A DNA stretch of 64,000 bases, taken from NCBI RefSeq assembly GCF_002101735.1, contig NZ_LQPE01000172.1, positions 62,001 through 126,000 on the forward strand, written 5' to 3'. The number at the start of each line of letters is the position of its first letter. Position 1 is the stretch's first letter. A program made the translations under genes and the position numbers. Below, piece after piece: positions 1-7,613 of this stretch. The stretch is from Mycobacterium kyorinense (lineage in GTDB: Bacteria > Actinomycetota > Actinomycetes > Mycobacteriales > Mycobacteriaceae). The notes beneath the pieces are model-generated. The model searched no databases and was not told the DNA's origin. It saw nothing but the letters and a program-made list of their open reading frames with translations.

Positions 1-695
1 TGAAAGTCGCGCACCATGGTCGGGAACGGATGCGGCCCGGCCGCCGTGCCAAAGCAGTAGTAGGTGTTGTCGGCGTTGGTGACCCAATCCCGGAATGCCT
101 CGTTGATCGCGTCTTTGAGCGTTTTCGAACCGGACTCGACGGAGATCACCTCGGCGCCGAGGAGTTGCATGCGCGCCACGTTGAGCGCCTGTCGTGCGGT
201 GTCGACGGCGCCCATGTAGATGACGCAGTCCAGTCCCAGCAGCGCACAGGCGGTGGCGGTGGCCACCCCGTGCTGGCCGGCGCCGGTCTCGGCGATCACC
301 CGTGTTTTGCCCATCTGCCGGGCCAGCAACGCCTGACCGAGCACGTTGTTGATCTTGTGAGAACCGGTGTGGTTCAAGTCTTCTCGCTTGAGGAAGATCC
401 GTGCGCCTCCCGCGTGCTCACGCAGTCGCGCCGCCTCGTACAACGGCGATGGCCGACCGGTGTAGCGGGCCTGCAACTTGTCGAGGGTGTCCAGGAAACC
501 CTGGTCGGTGCGGATCTTGTCGTAGGCGGTGGTGACCTCTTCGATCACCGCCATCAACGCCTCGGCGACGAATCGGCCGCCGTACACCCCGAAGTGGCCG
601 CGCGAATCGGGGTCGTGGCTGGTCGGTTCGGCGATGGCAGCGCTGGAACGTGGAAGTTCCGGGCCGTGCACGCTTAGCGGGCTGGCTTCGGACAA
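1..695 (-). CDS. trpB: Tryptophan synthase beta chain, N-terminal part (3' end off the left edge)
   Basis: TrpB condenses indole with serine to give tryptophan, using pyridoxal phosphate, in a complex with TrpA. About 231 residues are visible. They include the PLP-lysine segment NHTGSHKINNVLGQALLA (Lys near residue 114) and the GAGQHGVATATACALLGL and FGTAAGPHPFPTMVRDF blocks typical of the family. I chose a TTG start because a strong GGGGAGG lies 8 bases upstream and it overlaps the trpC stop by 22 bp, which suggests translational coupling. No ATG is available in the conserved N-terminal stretch; a GTG eight codons further in is the alternative. The C-terminal half and probably trpA lie outside the window. 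Confidence 0.93.
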   Translation of the reverse strand, partial: MSEASPLSVHGPELPRSSAAIAEPTSHDPDSRGHFGVYGGRFVAEALMAVIEEVTTAYDKIRTDQGFLDTLDKLQARYTGRPSPLYEAARLREHAGGARIFLKREDLNHTGSHKINNVLGQALLARQMGKTRVIAETGAGQHGVATATACALLGLDCVIYMGAVDTARQALNVARMQLLGAEVISVESGSKTLKDAINEAFRDWVTNADNTYYCFGTAAGPHPFPTMVRDF

Positions 696-1492
696 GACGG
701 ATGCCTCCCCGCGGTGACAAGGTCGGCGACGGCCGCGCGAGGATCACCGCTGGTGACCAGACCCTCACCGACCAGCACCGCGTCAGCGCCGGCACCGGCG
801 TAGGCGAGCAGATCAGCGGTGCCGCGTACACCGGACTCGGCGATCCTGATCACGTCGGTCGGAAGCCCAGGTGCGATGCGCGCGAAGCAATCCCGGTCGA
901 CTTTCAGCGTCTTCAGATCCCGGGCGTTGACACCGATGACCCGTGCGCCCGCTTTCAGGGCTCGGTCGGCTTCCTCCTCGGTGTGCACCTCCACCAGAGC
1001 GGTCATGCCAAGCGACTCGATGCGTTCCAGCATCGACTCCAGCACCGGCTGGTCAAGCGCCGCAACGATCAGCAACAACATGTCGGCGCCGTGCGCGCGC
1101 GCCTCGTGGATCTGATACGGGCCCACCACAAAGTCTTTGCGCAACACCGGTACGTTGACCGCTGCGCGCACCGAGTCGAGATCGTCGAGCGTGCCGTTGA
1201 AACGCCGCTGCTCGGTGACCACGCTGATGATGCGCGCGCCGCCGTCTTCGTAGGCGCGGGCCAGTTTGGCCGGGTCGGAAATCGACGCGAGCCGGCCCGC
1301 CGACGGGCTGGCCCGCTTGACTTCGGCGATGACGCCAATTCCGGGCTCGCGCAGTGCCGCCATCACATCGAGCGGCGCCGGCATCGCCTCGGCCGCGGCC
1401 TTCACCTCGGCCAGCGGAACGACGGCTTCACGAGCGGCAACGTCGGCGCGAACTCCCTCGATGATGGAGTCGAGCACGGTTGCCGAACTCAT
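674..1492 (-). CDS. trpC: Indole-3-glycerol phosphate synthase
   Basis: This TIM-barrel enzyme of 272 residues closes the indole ring from CdRP in tryptophan synthesis. The family signature is present as IAEVKRASPSAG with the catalytic lysine, and further on as LRKDFVV, LVEVHTEEEADRAL, VIGVNARDLKTL and IAESGVRG. The ATG at 1492 gives a start MSSATVLDSIIEGVR like known mycobacterial TrpC, and GGGGAAGGA lies upstream; the reading frame is open further upstream but without family similarity. It sits between the Trp-operon membrane protein and trpB. Confidence 0.96.
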   Translation of the reverse strand: MSSATVLDSIIEGVRADVAAREAVVPLAEVKAAAEAMPAPLDVMAALREPGIGVIAEVKRASPSAGRLASISDPAKLARAYEDGGARIISVVTEQRRFNGTLDDLDSVRAAVNVPVLRKDFVVGPYQIHEARAHGADMLLLIVAALDQPVLESMLERIESLGMTALVEVHTEEEADRALKAGARVIGVNARDLKTLKVDRDCFARIAPGLPTDVIRIAESGVRGTADLLAYAGAGADAVLVGEGLVTSGDPRAAVADLVTAGRHPSCPKPAR

Positions 1493-1580
1493 CCTTGCCG
1501 GTCCTTCCCCTTTTGACCCCGCTGTCACCGTCAAATTGACGATGTCCATCGAAGGGTAGCGACCGTCGGCGTGCGCTTCG

Positions 1581-2183
1581 TCACCGACCCTCGGTGTCGG
1601 AGTCGGATTGTGATCGATCCGTTGGATCGCGGCCTTCGTCGAGCGCATCCCAGATCATCCGCTCCGACAGGGTGCCGTCGCCGCGCTGCGCTTGTGACCG
1701 TCGGGCCGCGGGTGTCACGTATTTGGTGGCGCCGCCCGACGCGGCGGAGCGCATCAGCAGGACGGCGCCGACAAGCGTGCAGACCGCGGCCGCAAGGGCG
1801 ATCACCGCGCCGGCGTGATAGCGCTGGCTGCCCACCAGCGTCAGCAGCGACACGTGTGCCAAGTCGGCCCCGCGGGCCGCGACGTCGCGGACCACCCAGA
1901 GGCTGACGGCCAGGTACCCGATCGCGAGGCTCGCGGCAGCCACCAGGACCGCCAGCAGGCGCAGCGGCCAGCCGCGCACCGCCACCACGGCGACGGCCGC
2001 TGCCAGCAGGAGGATCGCGAGTGGCAGCAGCGCCGTCGACCACGACGCGCCGGACAGGGTGACGGTCTTCGGCTGGCCAAGCCCGTCGAAGGACTGGATC
2101 GCAACCCATGGCAGCCGCGACGCGGCCCACAACCCGACCGCGGCAACCACCAGCAGCGCTTGGGCCAGCCGCCGCTTAACCAT
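1581..2183 (-). CDS. Trp-operon-associated membrane protein (TIGR02234-like, Rv1610 homologue)
   Basis: This 200-residue integral membrane protein has about four hydrophobic segments (roughly residues 5-25, 50-69, 75-97 and 122-145) and a polar, charged C-terminal tail of about 50 residues. Its position between trpE and trpC matches the actinobacterial family often called the Trp region conserved hypothetical membrane protein. The start overlaps the trpE stop by 8 bp. No function is established; transport or regulation linked to tryptophan is only a guess from context. Confidence 0.85.
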   Translation of the reverse strand: MVKRRLAQALLVVAAVGLWAASRLPWVAIQSFDGLGQPKTVTLSGASWSTALLPLAILLLAAAVAVVAVRGWPLRLLAVLVAAASLAIGYLAVSLWVVRDVAARGADLAHVSLLTLVGSQRYHAGAVIALAAAVCTLVGAVLLMRSAASGGATKYVTPAARRSQAQRGDGTLSERMIWDALDEGRDPTDRSQSDSDTEGR

Positions 2184-3705
2184 GGGTTTGGGGGGCGGTC
2201 AGGGTCTCGGCGGCCGCGATCGCGCCCAGTACGGCGCGAGCCTTGTTCGTCGCCTCGGTGTGCTCGTAGGGACCGTTGGAATCGGCCACTACCCCGCCGC
2301 CCGCTTGCACGTAGGCGGTGCCGTCGCGCATCAGAGCGGTGCGGATGGCGATCGCGAAATCGGCGTTGCCGGCGAAGTCGAGGTAGCCGATCACGCCGCC
2401 GTACAGGCCGCGCCGGGTTATTTCGACCTCTTCGATCAGCTCCATCGCCCGCACTTTCGGCGCGCCGGACAGCGTGCCGGCGGGGAAACATGCGGTCACC
2501 GCGTCGAGTGCGGTGCGGCCCTCGGCGAGCATCCCGGTCACCGTGGACACCAGATGCATGACATGGCTGTAACGCTCGATGTGGCTGTAATCCTCGACGC
2601 GCACGGTGCCCGGCACGCAGACCCGGCCGAGATCGTTGCGGCCCAAGTCGACCAGCATCAGGTGCTCGGCGCGCTCCTTCTCGTCGTGCAGTAATTCCTT
2701 TTCCAGCAAGACGTCTTCTTCGTCGGTCTGCCCGCGCCACCGCGTGCCGGCGATCGGATGCGTTGTGGCCCACTGGTCGTGCACGGTGACGAGGGCCTCG
2801 GGGCTGGAGCCGACGATCGAAAAAGCTGTCCCCCCAGCATCATTCGGGACGTGTAGCAGATACATGTACGGACTCGGGTTCGACACCCGCAGCATCCGGT
2901 AGACGTCGATCGGTTCGACGTCGGTGTCCATCTCGAAACGCTGCGACGGCACCACCTGAAACGCTTCGCCGCGCTCGATTTCGTGGACCAGACGTTCGAC
3001 GATTGCACCGTATTCCTCCACGGTGCGTTGGGCGCGGTGCTTGGGTTCGGGACGGCTGAAGGTCGCCACGGTCGACGGCAGCGGCTGGCTCAGCGCCGTG
3101 GTCATCACATCCAGCCGGGCGACTGCGTCGTCGTAAGCCTCGTCGACGCGCTCGTCGGTGCCGTTCCAGTTCACCGCGTTGGCGATCAGCGTGATGGTGC
3201 CCTCGTGGTGGTCGACGGCTGCCAGGTCGGTGGCCAGCAGCAACAGCATGTCGGGCAATTGAAGGTCGTCGACGGCCAATTCGGGCAGTCGCTCCAGCCG
3301 TCGCACCATGTCGTAGGCGAAGAAGCCGACCATGCCGCCCGACAGCGGCGGAAGACCCGGCAGCGCCGCGGTGGCCAGCAGTTCCAGCGTGGTGCGTAAC
3401 GCCTGCAGCGGGTCGCCGCCGGTGGGTGCGTCCTGCGGGACTGCGCCCAGCCACACCGCCTGGCCGTCGCGTACCGTCAGCGCGGAAGGCGCGCCGGCGC
3501 CGATGAACGACCACCGTGACCAGGAGCGACCGTTTTCGGCCGACTCCAGCAGGAAGGTGCCCGGCCGGTCGGCGGCCAGCTTGCGGTAGGCCGACAGCGG
3601 AGTCTCGGCGTCGGCCAGGACCTTGCGGGTCACCGGGACAACTCGGTGCTCGGCGGCAAGCATGCGGAAGTCCTCGCGCGAGGTGGTGGCGAGGTCGGCG
3701 GGCAT
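2176..3705 (-). CDS. trpE: Anthranilate synthase component I
   Basis: TrpE converts chorismate to anthranilate, the first step of tryptophan synthesis, using ammonia supplied by a separate glutamine amidotransferase that is not in this window. The 509-residue protein has the LLESAENGRSWSRWSF N-terminal region that normally forms the tryptophan feedback site. The C-terminal chorismate-binding domain contains PIAGTRWRG, LVDLGRNDLGRV, FPAGTLSGAPKVRAMELI and QAGGGVVADS. The ATG at 3705 matches mycobacterial homologues (MxADLATTSREDFR); a TTG five codons upstream is possible. It is the first gene of the local trp operon and is divergent from bcpB. Confidence 0.97.
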   Translation of the reverse strand: MPADLATTSREDFRMLAAEHRVVPVTRKVLADAETPLSAYRKLAADRPGTFLLESAENGRSWSRWSFIGAGAPSALTVRDGQAVWLGAVPQDAPTGGDPLQALRTTLELLATAALPGLPPLSGGMVGFFAYDMVRRLERLPELAVDDLQLPDMLLLLATDLAAVDHHEGTITLIANAVNWNGTDERVDEAYDDAVARLDVMTTALSQPLPSTVATFSRPEPKHRAQRTVEEYGAIVERLVHEIERGEAFQVVPSQRFEMDTDVEPIDVYRMLRVSNPSPYMYLLHVPNDAGGTAFSIVGSSPEALVTVHDQWATTHPIAGTRWRGQTDEEDVLLEKELLHDEKERAEHLMLVDLGRNDLGRVCVPGTVRVEDYSHIERYSHVMHLVSTVTGMLAEGRTALDAVTACFPAGTLSGAPKVRAMELIEEVEITRRGLYGGVIGYLDFAGNADFAIAIRTALMRDGTAYVQAGGGVVADSNGPYEHTEATNKARAVLGAIAAAETLTAPQTHG

Positions 3706-3754
3706 CCCTCTATCTTCCAAGGCATCGTCTCCGGCGCCGCATTGGCCCCCGGCG

Positions 3755-3760
3755 TAGCGT
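3755..3760 (+). promoter_or_regulatory. -10 box of a likely leaderless bcpB promoter
   Basis: TAGCGT matches the mycobacterial TANNNT -10 consensus and ends 7 bases before the bcpB ATG, so transcription probably begins at or next to the start codon. No Shine-Dalgarno sequence is visible. Confidence 0.5.
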
Positions 3761-3767
3761 GACGCCC

Positions 3768-4232
3768 ATGAAAACCGGTGACACCGCGCCTGACTTCGAG
3801 CTTCCCGACCAGAACGGAACGCCGCGCAAGCTGAGCACCTTGCTGGCCGACGGGCCCGTCGTGTTGTTCTTCTATCCCGCTGCGATGACGGCTGGCTGCA
3901 CCCGCGAGGCGTGCCACTTCCGCGATGTGGCCCAGGAGTTCGCCGCCGTGGGCGCGCAACGCGTGGGTATCAGCACCGATGCCGTCGACAAGCAGGCCAA
4001 GTTCGCCGAGATGCACAGCTTCGACTACCCGTTGCTGTCCGACGCCGACGGGACCGTCGCTGCGCGGTTCGGAGTGAAGCGCGGACTGCTCGGCAAGTTG
4101 ATGCCGGTGAAGCGCACGACGTTCGTGATCGACACCGACCGCAAGGTGCTCGACGTGATCGGCAGCGAATTCAACTTCAACTCGCACGCCGACAAGGCGT
4201 TGGCGACGTTGCGGGCGCGGCTAGCCAGCTAG
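3768..4232 (+). CDS. bcpB: Peroxiredoxin of the BCP/PrxQ family
   Basis: This 154-residue thioredoxin-fold peroxidase reduces hydroperoxides in the cytoplasm. The motif FYPAAMTAGCTREACHFRD holds Cys44 (peroxidatic) and Cys49 (candidate resolving cysteine, the five-residue spacing of E. coli BCP). The start MKTGDTAPDFELPDQ is typical of the family. The last codons (FNFNSHADKALATLRARLAS) lie inside a 51-bp sequence repeated 1.96 kb downstream, where the copy ends RARSSA. The present 3' end may therefore have been rebuilt when the block at 4221-6179 arrived. Confidence 0.95.
   Translation: MKTGDTAPDFELPDQNGTPRKLSTLLADGPVVLFFYPAAMTAGCTREACHFRDVAQEFAAVGAQRVGISTDAVDKQAKFAEMHSFDYPLLSDADGTVAARFGVKRGLLGKLMPVKRTTFVIDTDRKVLDVIGSEFNFNSHADKALATLRARLAS
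4170..4220 (+). repeat. 51-bp direct repeat, left copy (inside bcpB 3' end)
   Basis: These 51 bases match 6129-6179 with a single difference (A at 4192, G at 6151). They encode the last conserved codons of bcpB. Together with the right copy they bound the segment holding the EsxB-fusion operon. Confidence 0.95.
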
Positions 4233-4256
4233 ACGTAGTTTTGCGTTGCCCAGCAA

Positions 4257-4275
4257 ACGCTCAGACCGTGAGCGT
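4257..4275. terminator. Hairpin between bcpB and the convergent small membrane gene
   Basis: ACGCTCA and TGAGCGT form a perfect 7-bp stem around a 5-base loop (GACCG). It lies 25 bases after the bcpB stop and about 80 bases beyond the end of the convergent 4354-4629 gene. There is no U-tract, as is common for mycobacterial terminators, so its role is unproved. Confidence 0.4.
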
Positions 4276-4353
4276 GCCGAGTCGCAGCTGTGCGTCGCGC
4301 GATGACCATTGCGCCGGTACCGAGTGCCAGCCGCGCGACAATGGCGGCAAGCG

Positions 4354-4629
4354 CTATCGGGACGATTGGCGCTCCTCGTTGTGCCACCGCTCGTTGTTCT
4401 GCCGCCACGCCCTAATCAGCCACTCGTTGGATACGAGCCGGTATATCTTCGGATTCTTCGATAGCGTACCCAGCGCGGCGAACAGAGCTCCCGCGCACGC
4501 TATGCCAAGGACGACGACGCTGCCCCAATTACCGTCTGCAACAGCGGTTATCGCACCACCCGCGGAAACCAGCGCAACCACCATCGATATCGCGAACCGG
4601 AGCTTGTCGGAGCGCGAAAGTTGCAGCAT
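4354..4629 (-). CDS. Small two-helix membrane protein in the EsxB-fusion operon
   Basis: This 91-residue protein has two predicted membrane helices (about residues 11-31 and 36-54) followed by a polar tail rich in Trp, Arg, Asn and Glu (EWLIRAWRQNNERWHNEERQ). I chose the ATG at 4629, four bases after the upstream gene's stop, with GGGG from the upstream gene's last codons acting as ribosome site; the open frame extends 19 codons further but into the preceding gene. It is the third gene of the operon starting at 6000. I do not recognise a family. A role as accessory or immunity protein for the EsxB-fusion product is inference only. Confidence 0.6.
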   Translation of the reverse strand: MLQLSRSDKLRFAISMVVALVSAGGAITAVADGNWGSVVVLGIACAGALFAALGTLSKNPKIYRLVSNEWLIRAWRQNNERWHNEERQSSR

Positions 4630-4633
4630 CGAT

Positions 4634-5053
4634 CTACCCCGGCGTTGTGCGGTCACGCCGAGCAAACATGCTCGCGGTATACGCAAGCACTACCCAGAAC
4701 ACCGCATACCCGAGCGTGTAGGTCGGGATTAAGGCCCACCAATGGTGCCCACCGAACAACAGGACCGCGACGCCCTTCAGCGCATCATCGACAAAGCCGG
4801 ACACGACAATGGCGATCAGAACAGCCATGTAGGCGTGGTGACGCTGCTGGGGAACCTTGCCGCCCCCGCGTGCGATGAGGTACCAAATCACGACGACGGC
4901 CACGGCCACCGCCGACACGATGAATCCGACAATCATCCACACCGGCACGGACTTACTGCCAGCAGGGCTGGCCGAATTGAACAGCCCCTCGATCATGAGC
5001 ACCCACGCGAGATACACCGGCAAGAAAAGCACGGCCCGCTTCGTGTTGATCAC
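4634..5053 (-). CDS. Four-helix membrane protein coupled to the EsxB-fusion gene
   Basis: This 139-residue protein has four predicted helices (about residues 7-24, 37-60, 74-88 and 105-128) and a short basic C-terminus. Its GTG start overlaps the TGA stop of the EsxB-fusion gene by 4 bp (GTGA), so the two are almost certainly translated together. An ATG 14 codons upstream lies inside the previous gene and is less likely. I recognise no family. Tight coupling to a putative secreted effector with a hydrophobic tail makes an immunity or export-helper role plausible, but this is not shown by any motif. Confidence 0.65.
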   Translation of the reverse strand: MINTKRAVLFLPVYLAWVLMIEGLFNSASPAGSKSVPVWMIVGFIVSAVAVAVVVIWYLIARGGGKVPQQRHHAYMAVLIAIVVSGFVDDALKGVAVLLFGGHHWWALIPTYTLGYAVFWVVLAYTASMFARRDRTTPG

Positions 5054-6000
5054 TTGGTCACTCCAGGGATGGGCGGCCCGTCCGCGCATTCCCACGCCCC
5101 CTTGGCAGCGGCCTCGATAGGTGCCTCGATCAACCCCTGGCCGAAGCCGCCGACCCAGCCAAGCACCGCACCAGGCAACGCCCCGGCTCCTGCGGCTTCC
5201 GGAGTGACCAGCGCTCCACCCGCCGCGCCAAGGGCCGCCTTTTCGGCCGCGCTCTTAAACGCGTCCTTCACCATCTCCTGGCCAACGCTGTCCCTCACGT
5301 GATCACCCACGCACTGCCCGAAACTCGGCGGCGGCGGGGAAACCGGCATTGGTCCGGGCGCTTGCGGCGCAGCAGGTGCGGTGCGCCCCGACGAGGGCAT
5401 AGGTATTGGAGGCGCTGGCGATTGCGGACCAGCTGATGTTATTTGCTGCTCGTACTGGTCAATGAAACTCGGCTGCGGCGCGGGCTGCGGGCCGCCGTCC
5501 GTCTTAAAGTCCACCAGGCGCACGGAGTTGGGCGAGTCCGTGCTGTGTTTGTAGACGCCGGGAGCCGTCCCCCCATAATTGAATCCGCTCCCGGTGGTGT
5601 TCGCCGGCGCGGTTTGGGGTGCCCCGTTGCCGTGCCCGTTCGCCGCTGCCGGATGCACGGCTTGGGGTGCTCCGTGCCCATTCGTCGGATCACCCATCGC
5701 TGAGCCCATCACCGCCGCTACCGCCTCCGCCCGCTCATCATCGGTCACGCTGTACTTCGCAGCAGCGGTCTGCAAGTTTGTGGTGACCTCGTTGAGCAGC
5801 CCCACCTGCGCCGTGGCGGCATCGTGGTAGCGCGCCAGCGCTTGCTTAGCCGCATCGGCGGCGGTGCCCTGCCAGTGCTCATCAAGCGCGGAAGCTGCCT
5901 GCTCCACGCGGGCGATGACGGCTTTGATCTCGTCGGCTATCCGCTCGAAATTGCCAGCCTCCTTGACAATGGCGGCGGGATCGGCGGTCAGCTGGTCCAT
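5050..6000 (-). CDS. EsxB (CFP-10)-like WXG100 domain fused to a proline-rich linker and glycine-rich tail
   Basis: A 316-residue candidate ESX (type VII) substrate. Residues 1-100 align with CFP-10: EAGNFERI at 14-21, the W-x-G turn as W43-Q-G45, the secretion motif Y-x-x-x-D as Y83-SVT-D87, and VMGS where CFP-10 ends QMGF. Residues 105-225 are Pro/Gly/Ala/His rich. Residues 226-316 hold Cys230 and Cys305 around a glycine- and alanine-rich hydrophobic stretch (AALGAAGGALV, GAGALPGAVLGWVGGFGQG) that resembles a glycine-zipper membrane segment. The ATG at 6000 puts the W-x-G exactly at 43-45 as in ESX proteins; an ATG 11 codons upstream is possible. No EsxA partner is adjacent. Two membrane proteins follow with overlap. 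The tail's function is unknown. Confidence 0.8.
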   Translation of the reverse strand: MDQLTADPAAIVKEAGNFERIADEIKAVIARVEQAASALDEHWQGTAADAAKQALARYHDAATAQVGLLNEVTTNLQTAAAKYSVTDDERAEAVAAVMGSAMGDPTNGHGAPQAVHPAAANGHGNGAPQTAPANTTGSGFNYGGTAPGVYKHSTDSPNSVRLVDFKTDGGPQPAPQPSFIDQYEQQITSAGPQSPAPPIPMPSSGRTAPAAPQAPGPMPVSPPPPSFGQCVGDHVRDSVGQEMVKDAFKSAAEKAALGAAGGALVTPEAAGAGALPGAVLGWVGGFGQGLIEAPIEAAAKGAWECADGPPIPGVTK

Positions 6001-6058
6001 GCCAGGGAGCTTACCGTCGGCTATGGCTGCCATCGCAGAAAGTCGACACCGCGCCCAG

Positions 6059-6078
6059 TCGTACGCGTTTCGTACGCG
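6059..6078. promoter_or_regulatory. Tandem 9-bp repeat upstream of the EsxB-fusion operon
   Basis: TCGTACGCG occurs twice with an 11-bp period (6059-6067 and 6070-6078), about one helical turn apart and about 60 bases upstream of the EsxB-fusion start. Each copy contains the palindrome CGTACG. This spacing suits a DNA-binding protein, but no regulator gene is adjacent. Confidence 0.3.
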
Positions 6079-6128
6079 CTCTTACCGATTTTTACCGGTG
6101 CCGACATTTGCCAAAGTGCCTGAAATAG

Positions 6129-6179
6129 TTCAACTTCAACTCGCACGCCGGCAAGGCGTTGGCGACGTTGCGGGCGCGG
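6129..6179 (+). repeat. 51-bp direct repeat, right copy
   Basis: This is the right-hand copy of the 4170-4220 repeat, with one base different. It lies at the end of the segment carrying the EsxB-fusion operon and continues into the bcpB 3' remnant that ends at 6191. Confidence 0.95.
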
Positions 6180-6191
6180 TCGTCGGCGTAG
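6129..6191 (+). pseudogene. bcpB 3'-end remnant containing the right copy of the 51-bp repeat
   Basis: The frame reads FNFNSHAGKALATLRARSSA then TAG, the last 20 codons of a bcpB gene with an authentic-looking stop. The first 51 bases match 4170-4220 with one difference. No other part of bcpB precedes it, so this is the displaced end of the original gene or a by-product of the recombination that introduced the segment between the copies. Confidence 0.85.
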
Positions 6192-6194
6192 GTG

Positions 6195-7481
6195 CTACGC
6201 CGCAACGGATTCGGCGCGCCGGGCACGTATCGGCAGCATCGCCAGCAGACCGGCGGCCAGCACGACCAACAAACCGCCCAGGCCGGCTCGGTCGGCGCCG
6301 AAGAAATCGATGAACGCGAAAAACATCGACGGCGCTAGGAAGGCTGCGGCGCGCCCGGTCGTGGTGTAGAGCCCGAAGGCCAACCCCTCCTTGCCGTCGG
6401 TGGTCATCTGCAGCAGCAGAGCGCGCGCCGACGACTGCGTCGGGCCGATGAACAGGCACAGCAGCAGGCCGCACACCCAGAACGCCAGCGGCCCCGACAG
6501 GATGAGCAGTGTCAGTCCGACGGCGATCATCGACGCTAGCGAGCCGAGGATGACGGTCTTGGACCCGACGCGCTGGTCGAGCAGGCCGCCGAGCACCGCG
6601 CCGACGGCCGCGACAGTGCAGGCCATTACGCCGAACAGCAGCACATCGGCCGCCGAGATGCGATACACGTTGACGCCCAACACGGCCCCGAACGCGAAAA
6701 CACCGGACAGCCCGTCCCGAAACACCGCGCTGGCCAGCAGGTAGTAGACGACGTTGCGGTCGCGGCGCCACTCCGCGACAAGGTCGGCCCAGAGCTGCCG
6801 AGCGGCGCCCACTGCGGCGACGAGCTGATCGCGTGCTACGGCCGGTGGTTTCGGCGCCCAGATCAACAGCGGCAGCGCGAAAAGCAGGAACCAGGCCGCG
6901 GTCAGCAGCATCGCCATCCGCACGTTCAGGCCATCGGCGGTTGAAATGCCCAGCGCACCGGCCGCGGACCCACCGCCCGCAATGAAGCCGACATAGACGC
7001 TCAACAGCAAGGCCACGCTTCCGACATAGCCCGAGGCCAAGCCAAATCCGGAGATTCTGCCGGAGGTCTCCGGCGTGGAGATCAGCCGCAGCGTCGCGTT
7101 GTATGGGACCGAGGCCAGGTCGCCGCAGGCTGCGGTGGCGGCCAGCAGTACCAGACCCGGCAACAGGTAGCGGGGATCGTCGCGGATCAAGCTCATCGCC
7201 GCGGTCAACACCACAACCGCCAAGGTGAGGCCGGTCAGCACGTGGCGGCGTCGCCGCGGGTCGGTGATCCAGCTGCCGGTCATTGGCGCGCAGAGGGCGA
7301 CGACGACGCCGGCAATGGTCATCGCCCGGCCCAGCGAACTCGTCGGCGACGTATCACCACCGGTTCCTACCGAGGCCGTCAAGTACACCGGGAAAACGAA
7401 CGTGATGACAAGCGCATTCAGGCCCGTCGCACCGCAATCCCAGAGCGCCCATGCCAGCAGCGGGGACTTTCGCACGGTCAC
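6195..7481 (-). CDS. MFS transporter of the UMF1/ATG22-like type
   Basis: This 428-residue protein has about twelve membrane helices. The segment CGDLASVPYNATLRLISTPE, followed by the SGRISGFGLASGYVGS loop, is characteristic of the UMF1 (Atg22-like) branch of the major facilitator superfamily. Substrate is unknown. It starts MTVRKSPLLAWALWDCGATG, also typical of this branch. Its stop lies 3 bases beyond the bcpB remnant, so it belongs to the accessory region between bcpB and hisI. No regulator adjoins it. Confidence 0.85.
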   Translation of the reverse strand: MTVRKSPLLAWALWDCGATGLNALVITFVFPVYLTASVGTGGDTSPTSSLGRAMTIAGVVVALCAPMTGSWITDPRRRRHVLTGLTLAVVVLTAAMSLIRDDPRYLLPGLVLLAATAACGDLASVPYNATLRLISTPETSGRISGFGLASGYVGSVALLLSVYVGFIAGGGSAAGALGISTADGLNVRMAMLLTAAWFLLFALPLLIWAPKPPAVARDQLVAAVGAARQLWADLVAEWRRDRNVVYYLLASAVFRDGLSGVFAFGAVLGVNVYRISAADVLLFGVMACTVAAVGAVLGGLLDQRVGSKTVILGSLASMIAVGLTLLILSGPLAFWVCGLLLCLFIGPTQSSARALLLQMTTDGKEGLAFGLYTTTGRAAAFLAPSMFFAFIDFFGADRAGLGGLLVVLAAGLLAMLPIRARRAESVAA

Positions 7482-7560
7482 AAACCCTATAGTCGGCGCG
7501 CTACGCCGTTAGAAGGAAGCCGCCACCTGAGTCAGCCAATCGCCCGCAACGGGATGCGCA

Positions 7561-7613
7561 CTTTTACTGGCTTTTGCTGGCCATCAGTGGGGACTTCTAC
7601 ATGGCCATTGACA
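7561..7613 (-). mobile_element. Possible terminal remnant of an IS21-family-like element
   Basis: Read on the minus strand the segment starts TGT and carries two spaced GGCCA copies, one followed by TGTAGAAGTCCCC and the other by GCAAAAG. Repeated GGCCA/CCCC-type blocks and TGT termini are what I recall of IS21-family ends. No transposase is present and no second end was identified, so this is tentative. Confidence 0.25.

Noticed and set aside
30..677. Long plus-strand frame opposite trpB
   Set aside because: It is an antisense shadow of trpB, caused by high GC; no ribosome site or protein similarity.
6033..6033. Upstream ATG as start of the EsxB-fusion gene
   Set aside because: It would shift the W-x-G to residue 54; the ATG at 6000 puts it at 43-45 as in ESX proteins.
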